Notes under the pieces: generated by a model
Database searches by the model: none
Told to the model about the DNA's origin: nothing
Seen by the model: the letters and a program-made list of their open reading frames with translations, nothing else
Program-made: the position numbers and the translations under genes
Part shown: positions 1 through 8,808 of the stretch, piece after piece
Layout: every line of letters begins with the position of its first letter
Position numbering within the stretch: position 1 is the first letter of the stretch
NCBI GenBank assembly: GCA_016927595.1
Contig: JAFGMI010000015.1
Span: 1 to 40,326, forward strand
Direction of reading: 5' to 3'
Source: Melioribacteraceae bacterium
GTDB lineage: Bacteria > Bacteroidota > Ignavibacteria > Ignavibacteriales > Melioribacteraceae
Length of the DNA: 40,326 nt

Positions 1-1149
1 ATAGATACTTCACAAGTAACAACAATGTTCAACAGTATAGTATTCGGTCTTGATCAGAATGAAGCTACTCAGTTTAATGTGTATGAGATGCAGGTTGACA
101 TTGGCGATCCTATAATTGTGCCCGATAAACCATTCAATGATTTCTATGTTGGCGATTGGGCATTCCTTGGCGGAAAAAAAGGCAGCTGGACACTAACACC
201 AGGCAGTCTAGACGGGAATGTAACAATAGGCGGTAGTGGTGCTGCTGGCGGATGGTCTGCAATCCGTGGAGGATTTGACGATAATGTATCACCGGCTTCA
301 GATAAAGCCTTAGCTGTTACAGGTAAACTTAAACTAACAGGCGGCGGTTTTGAAGACTGGAGCTCATTACGATTCGGTATATTCTACACTGATAGCGCCG
401 GAACAATCGATTCAACCAACTGGGAATGGAATGGAACTGAAAACGGCAATTACGGTTACCTGTTCCTGCCTCACAGTGGTAATAATGATATTCCGACATG
501 GAATGATACACCGGGTACTGTTGGTGCAATAGTAGGTACCAGCTGGATCAGTACAAATGGTGCAGGAACTATTGTTCTTAGTGCTGGGACACAAACTCCT
601 GCAGGAGCTGTCGGCGGCGCAGGTGAGTATGATTTCGGTATATGGGTAATCAAGAAATCAGACGGTTCGCAGGAAGTTCGCTACAGACTGACAAACGGTA
701 GCGGATACATGTTCCAGGGAACTGTTGTAGAAGAGAACCCTGTTGCAACTACATTTAATTCTCTTAACATTGCACTGAACAGCAGTACTGCTACAAGTAT
801 GGACCTGATTGACGTTCATGTAGATCAGATTGCACTGGATGATGTCCCGACTGGTATCAAGTCTGACGAAAAATCCGGTGTACCTACTCAATACGCACTG
901 GATCAGAATTATCCTAACCCGTTCAACCCGTCAACAACTATCGAGTTTGCTCTGCCGAAGAGCGGTGATGTAAATCTCGTGGTTTATGATATTCTCGGAA
1001 GGGTAGTAACTAAATTAGTATCCGGTACATTAAATGCAGGTTATTACAAGGTTAATTTCGACGCTTCAAATCTCGCCTCAGGTATTTACTTCTATTCAAT
1101 TACCGCTGGCGATTTCCAGAGCGTTAAGAAATTAATGCTGCTTAAATAG
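1..1149 (+). CDS. T9SS type A sorting-domain protein, 5' end missing
   Basis: The reading frame is open from base 1 and no ribosome binding site precedes the first ATG at 25, so the gene is cut by the window start; 382 codons remain. The last ~85 residues form a T9SS type A sorting domain: a NYPNPFNPSTT block, then VVYDILGRVV, then a C-terminal KKLMLLK. Such domains direct a protein through the type IX system to the cell surface. The middle is rich in Gly, Ser, Thr and aromatic residues, for example LRFGIFYTDSAG, and looks like beta-sandwich structure, but I do not recognise a catalytic family. It ends at a strong terminator, so it belongs to an upstream unit. A role in binding or degrading the same glycan is only suggested by its neighbours. 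Confidence 0.85.
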   Translation: MDTSQVTTMFNSIVFGLDQNEATQFNVYEMQVDIGDPIIVPDKPFNDFYVGDWAFLGGKKGSWTLTPGSLDGNVTIGGSGAAGGWSAIRGGFDDNVSPASDKALAVTGKLKLTGGGFEDWSSLRFGIFYTDSAGTIDSTNWEWNGTENGNYGYLFLPHSGNNDIPTWNDTPGTVGAIVGTSWISTNGAGTIVLSAGTQTPAGAVGGAGEYDFGIWVIKKSDGSQEVRYRLTNGSGYMFQGTVVEENPVATTFNSLNIALNSSTATSMDLIDVHVDQIALDDVPTGIKSDEKSGVPTQYALDQNYPNPFNPSTTIEFALPKSGDVNLVVYDILGRVVTKLVSGTLNAGYYKVNFDASNLASGIYFYSITAGDFQSVKKLMLLK

Positions 1150-1204
1150 TACCGTTGTTCTGAAACTTTTTGAATTATCAGAATACGATTTTGATAGGTT
1201 TAGT

Positions 1205-1228
1205 CTTTGATCGCGAAATCGATTAAAG
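1205..1228 (+). other. small hairpin between gene end and terminator
   Basis: CTTTGATCG (1205-1213) and CGATTAAAG (1220-1228) can form a 9-bp stem with one G-T wobble and a 6-base loop. It lies just upstream of the main terminator. It could protect the 3' end of the mRNA or be a chance palindrome; there is no T tract of its own. Confidence 0.35.
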
Positions 1229-1261
1229 AAAAAGTTAGCTGAGTAAGTTAGTTTTCAGCAA

Positions 1262-1291
1262 AACCTGCCCGGCAAGCCGGGCAGGTTTTTT
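1262..1291 (+). terminator. rho-independent terminator after the first gene
   Basis: AACCTGCCCGGC (1262-1273) and GCCGGGCAGGTT (1276-1287) are perfect inverted repeats separated by only AA, so the innermost pairs must open to make a loop. A T run follows, to 1291. The GC-rich stem stands out in an AT-rich region. It separates the first gene from the GH2 gene at 1403. Confidence 0.9.
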
Positions 1292-1402
1292 ATAAAGTGT
1301 TCTGAGATGTGTAACTGAAAAATCATTATAATTTTATTTGTATAAATCTTCCAGGCATATACTGCTGTTTTTGTCTTTTGTTTCATATAATTTTTTAAAG
1401 TA

Positions 1403-4189
1403 ATGAAATTTCCTTTAAAGCTTTTTGGTATTAACATTACCTTCGGTGCTGCTGCTGGAAAAGTATTTTTATTATCTGTTCTTCCGGTTGTTTTTTTTTC
1501 TGCCTGGCATTGCAAACAATTCTCATCAAATGAAAATTATAGTTTTATTCGTGATAGAATTTCAATCAACGATAACTGGCGTTTTTACAAATATGATACA
1601 ATGGAATTGCCGGATAACTTAATTTATGATGTACGTCCGCAGGTAGAAGAAAACTGGACATTCGGTGAGGCTGATGATAAACCCACTAAAGTTGAAGATA
1701 TTGAACCGGAACAACAAGTACTTAAACCATGGATTTTACAAACAGGAAATGATTTTATTAAAGATCCTGATAAACGTTATGAACGCCCGGAAGGCAACCC
1801 CGGAAATGAATTTCCATTTGTTCAAATAGGATTTGATGACAGCGATTGGCAATCTGTAAATTTACCGCACGACTGGGCAATAAACGGTCCTTTTTCTGAG
1901 GGACCCGATCCGGAAGTTGGCGGCGGAATGGGTCGTTTGCCAAGTCCCGGTGTAGCCTGGTACAGAAAAAAACTTGACATCCCTGAATCTGACGCAGGTA
2001 AAAAAATATTTCTCGATGTAGATGGTGCGATGTCGTATGCTATGGTCTGGCTCAATGGAAGCCTCGTTGGAGGCTGGCCCTATGGTTATTCGTCATGGCG
2101 TATCGACCTTACACCATACATCAGACCAGGCGGTCAGAATCAGCTTGCAATCCGTATGGATAATCCCAATTATTCATCCCGCTGGTATCCTGGTGGCGGG
2201 ATTTACAGGAACGTTTGGCTGGTAAAAACTAATCCCGTTCACGTAGGTCATTGGGGCACATTTATTACTACTGAAGAGGTATCGGAAAATTCTGCTAAGA
2301 TAAATATTGAAGTCACAATAGATAATGATTCAGAAAATGATGTTGCTGTTTTGGCAGTTGCACAAATATTTGAACTGGATTCTGAAGGGCAAAAAGCCGG
2401 TAAAGTGATTGCAGAGTTTGAACCGATTAATGCAAAGATCAAAACAAAGGAGAAAACTAAAGTTGAGGGTTCAGTAATTCTCGAAAATCCGAAATTATGG
2501 GGACCCCCGCCGACGCAGGTTCCTAATCGTTATGTAGCCATAACAACAATTTATCAGGATGAAAAACAAATCGATCAGTACGAAACTCCTTTCGGAATTC
2601 GTTCGCTTCAATTTGATCCGAATGCAGGTGTATATGTAAATGATGAGTTGGTCAAATTACAAGGCGTAAATATGCATCACGACCTTGGATCTTTGGGCGC
2701 TGCGTTCAATATGCGCGCCGCAGAACGACAACTCGAAATACTGAGAGAGATGGGTTGTAATGGAATCAGGACGGCACATAATCCGCCGGCTCCTGAGTTG
2801 TTGGAATTGACTGATAAGATGGGATTTCTGGTGATGGATGAAGCATTCGATGTCTGGGAAAGCAAGAAAACCCCGCATGACTATCATCTTATTTTCCCGG
2901 AGTGGCATGAACAGGATTTGCGTTCACTTATTCGCAGAGACAGGAATTGTCCGTCGGTTATTATATGGAGCTTCGGAAACGAAGTTGGTGAACAATATAC
3001 GGGTGAGGACGGGGCGTCTCTTGCCAAACATCTGAATGACATATGCAAAAATGAAGATCCAACCCGCCCTACTACCTGCGCAATGAACTGGGCTAAACCT
3101 TCGATGCCGTTTCCTGAATCAATGGATGTGATAAGTCTTAATTACCAGGGTCAGGGTATAAGGCAGGATCCGATGTTCGAAGGTACAAATCGTATACGAA
3201 CCAAACCGATGTATCCTGAATTTCATAAACGGTTTCCGGATAAAGTTGTGCTTAGCAGTGAAACTGCATCTGCTTTCAGCAGCAGGGGAATATATCTTTT
3301 TCCTGTCGTCGATAAGATAAGTGATGTAGTCCGCGACGGAAGAGGCGGCGATTCAAAGATTCAGCAGGTCAGTTCTTACGAGCTTCACGCAGTTGATTTC
3401 GGCTCTTCGGCTGATAAGGTGTTTAAATCAATTGAAATGAATCCTTACGTAGCCGGCGAGTTCGTTTGGACCGGTTGGGATTATCTGGGTGAACCCACTC
3501 CATATTACGGGGCAAGAAGTTCTTACTGCGGAATAATAGATCTTGCAGGTTTCAGGAAAGACCGCTTCTATCTGTACCAGGCACATTGGCGACCAGATTT
3601 TCCTATGGCGCATATATTACCCCACTGGAACTGGCAGGAAAGAACCGGAGAAATTACACCTGTGCATGTATTTACTTCGGGCGATGAAGCAGAGTTGTTT
3701 CTGAACGGTGAGTCACTCGGTAGAAAGAAAAAAGAAAAATCCGGTTACCGCCTGCGATGGGACGATGTGAAATATGAAGAAGGTGAATTAAAAGTTATTG
3801 CTTATAAAAACGGGAAAATATGGGCTGAAGATATTGTAAAGACAACGGGCAAGCCAGCCGGATTGGAATTATCCCCGGATCGAACAGAGATAAATGCCGA
3901 TGGCAGGGATTTATCTTTTATAACTCTAAAGGTAATTGACCTGAATGGATTTACCGTACCGACAGCAACCAATAAAATACAATTTGAGATAGAGGGACCG
4001 GGTGAAATAGTAGCTACAGATAACGGTGATCCGACAGATTTTGTTGAGTTTGATTCGCATTATAGAAAAGCATTTGGTGGATTGGCTCTGGTAACTGTGC
4101 GTTCGGTTAAAGACAATCGAGGAACAATTATTATCAAAGCAAATTCAGAGGGACTCAGAAAAGTAAAAGCAGTCGTTATAAGTAAATAA
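1403..4189 (+). CDS. GH2 family beta-galactosidase-like glycoside hydrolase
   Basis: 928 residues, a normal size for a GH2 enzyme with extra C-terminal domains. In order I see an N-terminal hydrophobic export segment (~20-35), a jelly-roll sugar-binding domain (~50-280, with NLPHDW and WYRKKL), an Ig-like domain, and a TIM barrel from ~400. IRTAHNPP, the acid/base Glu527 in SFGNEVGEQ and the nucleophile Glu620 in LSSETAS are intact. A DUF4982-like segment (~740-800) and a C-terminal Ig-like domain follow. The family is retaining; beta-galactosidase is most likely, but beta-glucuronidase or exo-activity on other beta-linked sugars is possible. Cys37 after the hydrophobic stretch is not in a good lipobox, so whether it is a lipoprotein is open. 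No clear Shine-Dalgarno precedes the ATG. The regulator starts 4 bp after the stop, so the two are probably cotranscribed. Confidence 0.93.
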   Translation: MKFPLKLFGINITFGAAAGKVFLLSVLPVVFFSAWHCKQFSSNENYSFIRDRISINDNWRFYKYDTMELPDNLIYDVRPQVEENWTFGEADDKPTKVEDIEPEQQVLKPWILQTGNDFIKDPDKRYERPEGNPGNEFPFVQIGFDDSDWQSVNLPHDWAINGPFSEGPDPEVGGGMGRLPSPGVAWYRKKLDIPESDAGKKIFLDVDGAMSYAMVWLNGSLVGGWPYGYSSWRIDLTPYIRPGGQNQLAIRMDNPNYSSRWYPGGGIYRNVWLVKTNPVHVGHWGTFITTEEVSENSAKINIEVTIDNDSENDVAVLAVAQIFELDSEGQKAGKVIAEFEPINAKIKTKEKTKVEGSVILENPKLWGPPPTQVPNRYVAITTIYQDEKQIDQYETPFGIRSLQFDPNAGVYVNDELVKLQGVNMHHDLGSLGAAFNMRAAERQLEILREMGCNGIRTAHNPPAPELLELTDKMGFLVMDEAFDVWESKKTPHDYHLIFPEWHEQDLRSLIRRDRNCPSVIIWSFGNEVGEQYTGEDGASLAKHLNDICKNEDPTRPTTCAMNWAKPSMPFPESMDVISLNYQGQGIRQDPMFEGTNRIRTKPMYPEFHKRFPDKVVLSSETASAFSSRGIYLFPVVDKISDVVRDGRGGDSKIQQVSSYELHAVDFGSSADKVFKSIEMNPYVAGEFVWTGWDYLGEPTPYYGARSSYCGIIDLAGFRKDRFYLYQAHWRPDFPMAHILPHWNWQERTGEITPVHVFTSGDEAELFLNGESLGRKKKEKSGYRLRWDDVKYEEGELKVIAYKNGKIWAEDIVKTTGKPAGLELSPDRTEINADGRDLSFITLKVIDLNGFTVPTATNKIQFEIEGPGEIVATDNGDPTDFVEFDSHYRKAFGGLALVTVRSVKDNRGTIIIKANSEGLRKVKAVVISK

Positions 4190-4193
4190 TGAT

Positions 4194-5333
4194 ATGAAAA
4201 AAATAATTCTTCTGTTAGAAACGTCACGCGCGTTCGGAAGACAATTAATTATTGGCATTGCGAAATATTCAAGGCTTAACGGTCCCTGGTCGTTTTATAA
4301 GGAACCGACTGATTTAAAATCTTCAGTTCCGCACCTTACGAGCTGGAAGCCTGACGGAATAATAATGCGTGATTCATTGATAACGAAGGAATTACTTAAA
4401 TTAAAAATTCCTACAATACTGGCTATACATCATTCCAAGTATCCCAGGGATTTACCCGTTATAAAAACAGACTCATACGCTATTGCAAAAATGGCTAGCG
4501 AACATCTTCTGGAAAAGGGGTTGAAGAATTTTGCTTTCTTCGGATCTGACAGATATGAATGGTCTAATGAACGCAAATTTTTTTTCCTGAATTTTATTAA
4601 TGATGCAGGTTTTAATGCCTCAGTTTATCTTCCTCCTAAAAAAGTAAAAAAAAATGACTGGGAAAAAGAGCAGCGGCACGTGAGTGAGTGGGTAAAGGAT
4701 CTTCCCAAACCCGTAGGGATATTTGCATGTAACGATGACAGGGGGCAGCATATACTGGAAGTCTGCAAACTCCTTAACTTAAGAGTACCGGAGGATGTTT
4801 CAGTAATCGGTGTTGATAATGATCCGATGATCTGCGAAATTGGAGACCCACCTCTAACGAGCATCGCACTTAATGTTGAGTCCGCCGGATATGAAGCTGC
4901 AAAATTAATGGATGAAATGATTAAGAATAAAAAAATAAGCGGCGAGCATATTCTGGTTTCACCAAGTCATGTTATTCAGCGGCAGTCTTCGGATGTACTT
5001 GCAGTGAATGATCCAAAAGTTTCACAGGCAATTTCTTATATAAAAAAAAATGCAAAGAATAAAATTCTTGTTAAAGATGTTGTGGAACACACCAACGTCA
5101 GCAGAAGAACACTCGAGCGAAAATTTAAGCAATCTATCCGAAGGTCCATTTACGGCGAGATAAGACGGGTACGCATCGAAATGATCTCCCAGATGCTTGT
5201 TGAAACTGATTTATCTATCTCACAAATTTCTTCTTATTTTAACTTCACCGATGTGGAGCATATATCCAGGTATTTTAAAATTGAAAAAGGCATAGGACTT
5301 AGGGAGTTTCGTAAGCTTAATCAGCCAAAATGA
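4194..5333 (+). CDS. XylR-like transcriptional regulator (PBP sensor + AraC HTH)
   Basis: 379 residues. Residues 1 to ~268 resemble the LacI/periplasmic-binding fold of sugar sensors (start MKKIILLLETSRAFGRQ, then PVGIFACNDDRGQ and VSVIGVDNDPMICE, typical ligand-pocket and hinge motifs). Residues ~270-379 are an AraC-type double helix-turn-helix (VSRRTLERKFK and ISQISSYFNFTDVEHISRYFK). This is the layout of E. coli XylR, which binds D-xylose and activates transcription. The ligand here is unknown; xylose or another released pentose fits the neighbouring enzymes. It follows the GH2 gene by 4 bp and precedes the TonB-dependent receptor, so it is the likely local regulator. It lacks the N-terminal DNA-binding helix of true LacI proteins. 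Confidence 0.92.
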   Translation: MKKIILLLETSRAFGRQLIIGIAKYSRLNGPWSFYKEPTDLKSSVPHLTSWKPDGIIMRDSLITKELLKLKIPTILAIHHSKYPRDLPVIKTDSYAIAKMASEHLLEKGLKNFAFFGSDRYEWSNERKFFFLNFINDAGFNASVYLPPKKVKKNDWEKEQRHVSEWVKDLPKPVGIFACNDDRGQHILEVCKLLNLRVPEDVSVIGVDNDPMICEIGDPPLTSIALNVESAGYEAAKLMDEMIKNKKISGEHILVSPSHVIQRQSSDVLAVNDPKVSQAISYIKKNAKNKILVKDVVEHTNVSRRTLERKFKQSIRRSIYGEIRRVRIEMISQMLVETDLSISQISSYFNFTDVEHISRYFKIEKGIGLREFRKLNQPK

Positions 5334-5650
5334 TGATTAAAATGTCGTAATATGGTTAATAATTGTATATAAGTGGCTGTTATTTATAATGATTCGTTTT
5401 TATTTTTTTTAGCGTATATTATTCTATGATTTCTTGCTTTAATTTAACTATTCCGGGGCGAAGTAAAATATTTTAATTATTATCATCTGTAATGTTTGCA
5501 TTAGATTGTTCGATTTATTGAAACGATTCAGAACTGATTGAATAGATTTAACATAATTTAAAACAAATAATTCGTTGAGTCACTATAGTCTACTATCATC
5601 ATTAAAAACAGGTTTGGTTTTTATCAAAAGAACCTAGGAGGAAGAAGAAA
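5334..5650 (+). promoter_or_regulatory. 317-bp leader upstream of the TonB-dependent receptor
   Basis: No gene is seen in this very AT-rich stretch. It is the natural place for the receptor's promoter and for regulator binding. An AGGAGG ribosome binding site at 5636-5641 sets the receptor start. A perfect 8-base palindrome ACTATAGT lies at 5582-5589, and GATTCA, GATTGA and GATTTA are spaced through 5525-5550. I cannot name a promoter with confidence. Confidence 0.4.
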
Positions 5651-8600
5651 ATGCATTCAGATATTTACTGCTTAAGAAAAAAAATAGTAATTTTTTTAAA
5701 CTTATTATTCTTTCTCGCTCTTCAGACGATCACATTTGCTCAATCAGGCTCGATGAGAGGGACAGTACTCGACATTACAACAGAGGACCCTTTATTCGGA
5801 GCTAACATAATAATCCAGGGAACAAGTCTGGGTGCTGCAACAAATTTCGACGGGAACTATGTTATCAGAAATATACCGGTGGGACAATATACAATAACTG
5901 TCTCTTACATAGGATATGGGAAAGTTACAACAGAGGTTACCATTTCAGAAAACAGAACTTTGGAGCAGAATTTTAATCTCCAGTCCATCACTATTGAGGG
6001 AGAAGCTGTAGTAGTAACCGCTCAGGCTCTAGGACAGAAGCAGGCAATAAACCAGCAGCTTTCATCTAATACAATTACAAACGTTGTTTCTTCCGAAAAG
6101 ATAAGAGAATTACCGGACGCCGATGCTGCAACCGCATTAAGCCGTTTGCCAGGGCTTTCGCTAATGAATGGCGACCAGGTAGTTATAAGAGGTGTTCAGG
6201 CAAAGCAGAATCTTGTTCTTGTGAACGGTATTCAGCTCCCGTCAACGGACGTAAATACCCGTGCTACTAATCTGGGATTTATATCGGCAAACATGCTCGC
6301 TGGTATTGAAGTTGTTAAAGTACTCACTCCTGATATGGATGCAAATGCTATCGGAGGAATAGTTAATTTAAGATTGCGTGAAGCTCCTTCCGGATTTCAT
6401 TTCGATGTACTTTCACAGGGAAGTTTAAACTACCAGGATAGAACCCTGGGTAACTACAGGTTCTGGGCTAGTGCGAGTCAGAGGTTCTTAGATGACAAAC
6501 TGGGTGTGTTCCTTCAGGGAAATGCAGATCGTTTTGACGGCGGCGGTGACAGAACTTCAGCTGCTTATGAAAGATACGAGCCGTTGCCCTACGGTGAGGC
6601 TCCGTATCGTATGAACAATTTTACATTGAACGATCAGCAGAATATAACCTCAACATACGGCGGTAGTTTATTGTTGGATTATAAACTCCCTGACGGCAAA
6701 ATAATGCTGCAGAATACTATTTCAGAAGGTGTTAATGATTTGGCAACACACAATACTCAATTGGATCTTCAGAACAACAGAGTTATATATTCATTAAACA
6801 GGGACAAATATGACAGAACATTAATTGCCAACGCGCTTCAGATGGAATATAATTTCGGCGATATTAAAGGAGAATTAATTTTATCCCATTCGGCTAGTGA
6901 TCGTAACACAGATATTCGGTACGGCGACCCGGGAGATAATACAAATTTTTCGAATGCTGCAGGTGCTCCTTTCGGTTATGATGACGACGGTAATAAAATT
7001 TCCTACGCGAATTTAAGAAATAATATTACGCCATCAGAAGTATTAGATATTGAAATTGACGAGGAAGACTATAAAGGTGCTGATATTTCTGACTGGGCGG
7101 TGATCCGCGAGGTGGCTTTTAAACAGCATATATATAATGCTCAGCTCGATTTTTCAATACCGTTCTCATTTTCGAAGGACTTTACATCAATATTTAAAGT
7201 CGGCGGAAAATTTAAACGAACTACCCGTGAAAATGATCTGAATCGATGGTATAAAAGGACCGGCGATGAGGATTTCTATGCCAATGTCAGAAACTTTATC
7301 CCGGGTAAAATCCTGACTAATCAGAATCAGCTTCTCTTTACTGATATTCAGAATACCGATTATGACAGAGGACAATATTACCTGAATGAAACTTATGATT
7401 TCAAATATGCATTTGATATCGACAGACTGGACGATTTTTATACTCAAGCCCGATCCGGCTGGGGTCAGGCGGTTCATAAGGACGGAACATTGACAGAAGA
7501 TTTTAGCGGATCTGAAATGTTTTCAGGGGCTTACCTGATGGGTACTTTCAACATCGGTCCCAGAATTTCTTTAATACTCGGTGGACGGTATGAACACTAT
7601 AATATGGATTATACTGCAACCAATTTTTATGTAACTCATCCTGTTGACGGTAACGGCAGAGAATTGGATACCTTGAACAGTGTTAACCGGGATGATGATA
7701 CATTCTTCCCCAATGTTCAGCTTCGTTATAAATTTACAGACTGGTCAGATATAAGGGTAGCCTACACCCAGACAATTTCACGTCCCGATTACCAGGCTAT
7801 TCTTCCTAATACTTATTTTTCTCCGGGTTTGACCAACCGGGCAGGAAATCCAAAATTAAAACCTGCGATTTCAACAAACCTTGACGTTTACCTTTCATTT
7901 TATAACAATGAAATAGGTTTATTTACTGTTGGTGGATTCTATAAAGAAATCCAGGATGTATTTTATCAGACACCTATATTTTACCGGAACCTGTCGTATT
8001 TTAACGTTTCATTCCCGGATTCGGCATTCTGGAGATCGCAGGTTACTTCGTCCAGTCCGAATGGAATCACACCACCTGCTCCTTCTGACCGCGTAACAAC
8101 TTATATAAATAACCCTGATCCGGCAAAAATAAAAGGTTTGGAAATTGACTGGCAAACTAACTTCTGGTACTTACCGGAGCCTTTGAATTCACTGGTTTTT
8201 AATATAAACTATACAAGAGTCTGGTCCGAAATGGATTATCAGCAACTAAGAAATGAGGTAATACGCGAACAATATATCGATCCGGTTACGGGCAGAATAA
8301 AATTCAGGGAAACTTACTTAACCACTGATACCGTACGGACTGCCAGACTGCTCAACCAGGGAAACGATATTTTAAATATTGCTCTCGGTGTTGATTATAA
8401 AGGATTCTCAGGACGTATTTCGTTCAATATGCAGGGAAATGTAATCTATTCTGTCGGAGTACGACCTGAAGATGATCAGTTTACCGGAAATATTTATAAA
8501 TGGGATTTTACTCTGAAACAGGAATTACCATGGGAAGGATTAAGTGTGTCTCTTAGTGGAATAAATATTTTCCACAATGCTACGAAAACTTATAGGAAAT

Positions 8601-8695
8601 TCCGCAGAGTTGTTGACGGTCCTATTTCCGATCATGAATTATCGACCGCATATTATCCGAGAATATTCGAACTGAATTTAAGATATATGTTATAA
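5651..8695 (+). CDS. TonB-dependent outer-membrane receptor
   Basis: 1014 residues. A signal peptide (to about residue 31, ending TITFAQ) is followed by a carboxypeptidase-D-like regulatory domain (~35-115, with GTVLDITTEDPLFGANI and FDGNYVIRNIPVGQY). Next come a plug (~140-250: LPDADAATALSRLPGL, VVIRGVQAKQNLVLVNG and ANAIGGIVNLRLR) and a long 22-strand-type barrel rich in alternating aromatic residues. The plug motifs resemble the TonB receptor subfamily seen for oligosaccharide uptake in Xanthomonas/Caulobacter as much as classic SusC. It should import oligosaccharides using TonB energy. The start is well supported by AGGAGG 9 bp upstream. It ends LRYML rather than in a C-terminal aromatic residue. 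No SusD gene is next to it; a T9SS beta-helix protein follows 113 bp later. Confidence 0.95.
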   Translation: MHSDIYCLRKKIVIFLNLLFFLALQTITFAQSGSMRGTVLDITTEDPLFGANIIIQGTSLGAATNFDGNYVIRNIPVGQYTITVSYIGYGKVTTEVTISENRTLEQNFNLQSITIEGEAVVVTAQALGQKQAINQQLSSNTITNVVSSEKIRELPDADAATALSRLPGLSLMNGDQVVIRGVQAKQNLVLVNGIQLPSTDVNTRATNLGFISANMLAGIEVVKVLTPDMDANAIGGIVNLRLREAPSGFHFDVLSQGSLNYQDRTLGNYRFWASASQRFLDDKLGVFLQGNADRFDGGGDRTSAAYERYEPLPYGEAPYRMNNFTLNDQQNITSTYGGSLLLDYKLPDGKIMLQNTISEGVNDLATHNTQLDLQNNRVIYSLNRDKYDRTLIANALQMEYNFGDIKGELILSHSASDRNTDIRYGDPGDNTNFSNAAGAPFGYDDDGNKISYANLRNNITPSEVLDIEIDEEDYKGADISDWAVIREVAFKQHIYNAQLDFSIPFSFSKDFTSIFKVGGKFKRTTRENDLNRWYKRTGDEDFYANVRNFIPGKILTNQNQLLFTDIQNTDYDRGQYYLNETYDFKYAFDIDRLDDFYTQARSGWGQAVHKDGTLTEDFSGSEMFSGAYLMGTFNIGPRISLILGGRYEHYNMDYTATNFYVTHPVDGNGRELDTLNSVNRDDDTFFPNVQLRYKFTDWSDIRVAYTQTISRPDYQAILPNTYFSPGLTNRAGNPKLKPAISTNLDVYLSFYNNEIGLFTVGGFYKEIQDVFYQTPIFYRNLSYFNVSFPDSAFWRSQVTSSSPNGITPPAPSDRVTTYINNPDPAKIKGLEIDWQTNFWYLPEPLNSLVFNINYTRVWSEMDYQQLRNEVIREQYIDPVTGRIKFRETYLTTDTVRTARLLNQGNDILNIALGVDYKGFSGRISFNMQGNVIYSVGVRPEDDQFTGNIYKWDFTLKQELPWEGLSVSLSGINIFHNATKTYRKFRRVVDGPISDHELSTAYYPRIFELNLRYML

Positions 8696-8740
8696 TGACA
8701 TCAACTATTTTATTTAATAATATAGGAGAATTATTCTTGA

Positions 8741-8750
8741 TAATAACCAG
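8741..8750 (+). promoter_or_regulatory. 10-mer shared by the leaders of the two beta-helix genes
   Basis: TAATAACCAG occurs here, 59 bp upstream of the beta-helix start at 8809, and again at 22008-22017, just upstream of its paralog. It may be a shared regulatory element or inherited from duplication. The sequence is AT-rich and short, so chance is possible. Confidence 0.25.
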
Positions 8751-8808
8751 ATCATTAAAGGGTTCACTTTAACTAAAAGTATTACAATTTAATTTAAGGA
8801 GATTTAAC

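Noticed and set aside
5518-5550. Repeated GATTNA words and a possible TTGAAA promoter element upstream of the TonB-dependent receptor
   Set aside because: Spacing to any -10-like box is poor and such words are frequent in this AT-rich DNA, so no operator or promoter is named.
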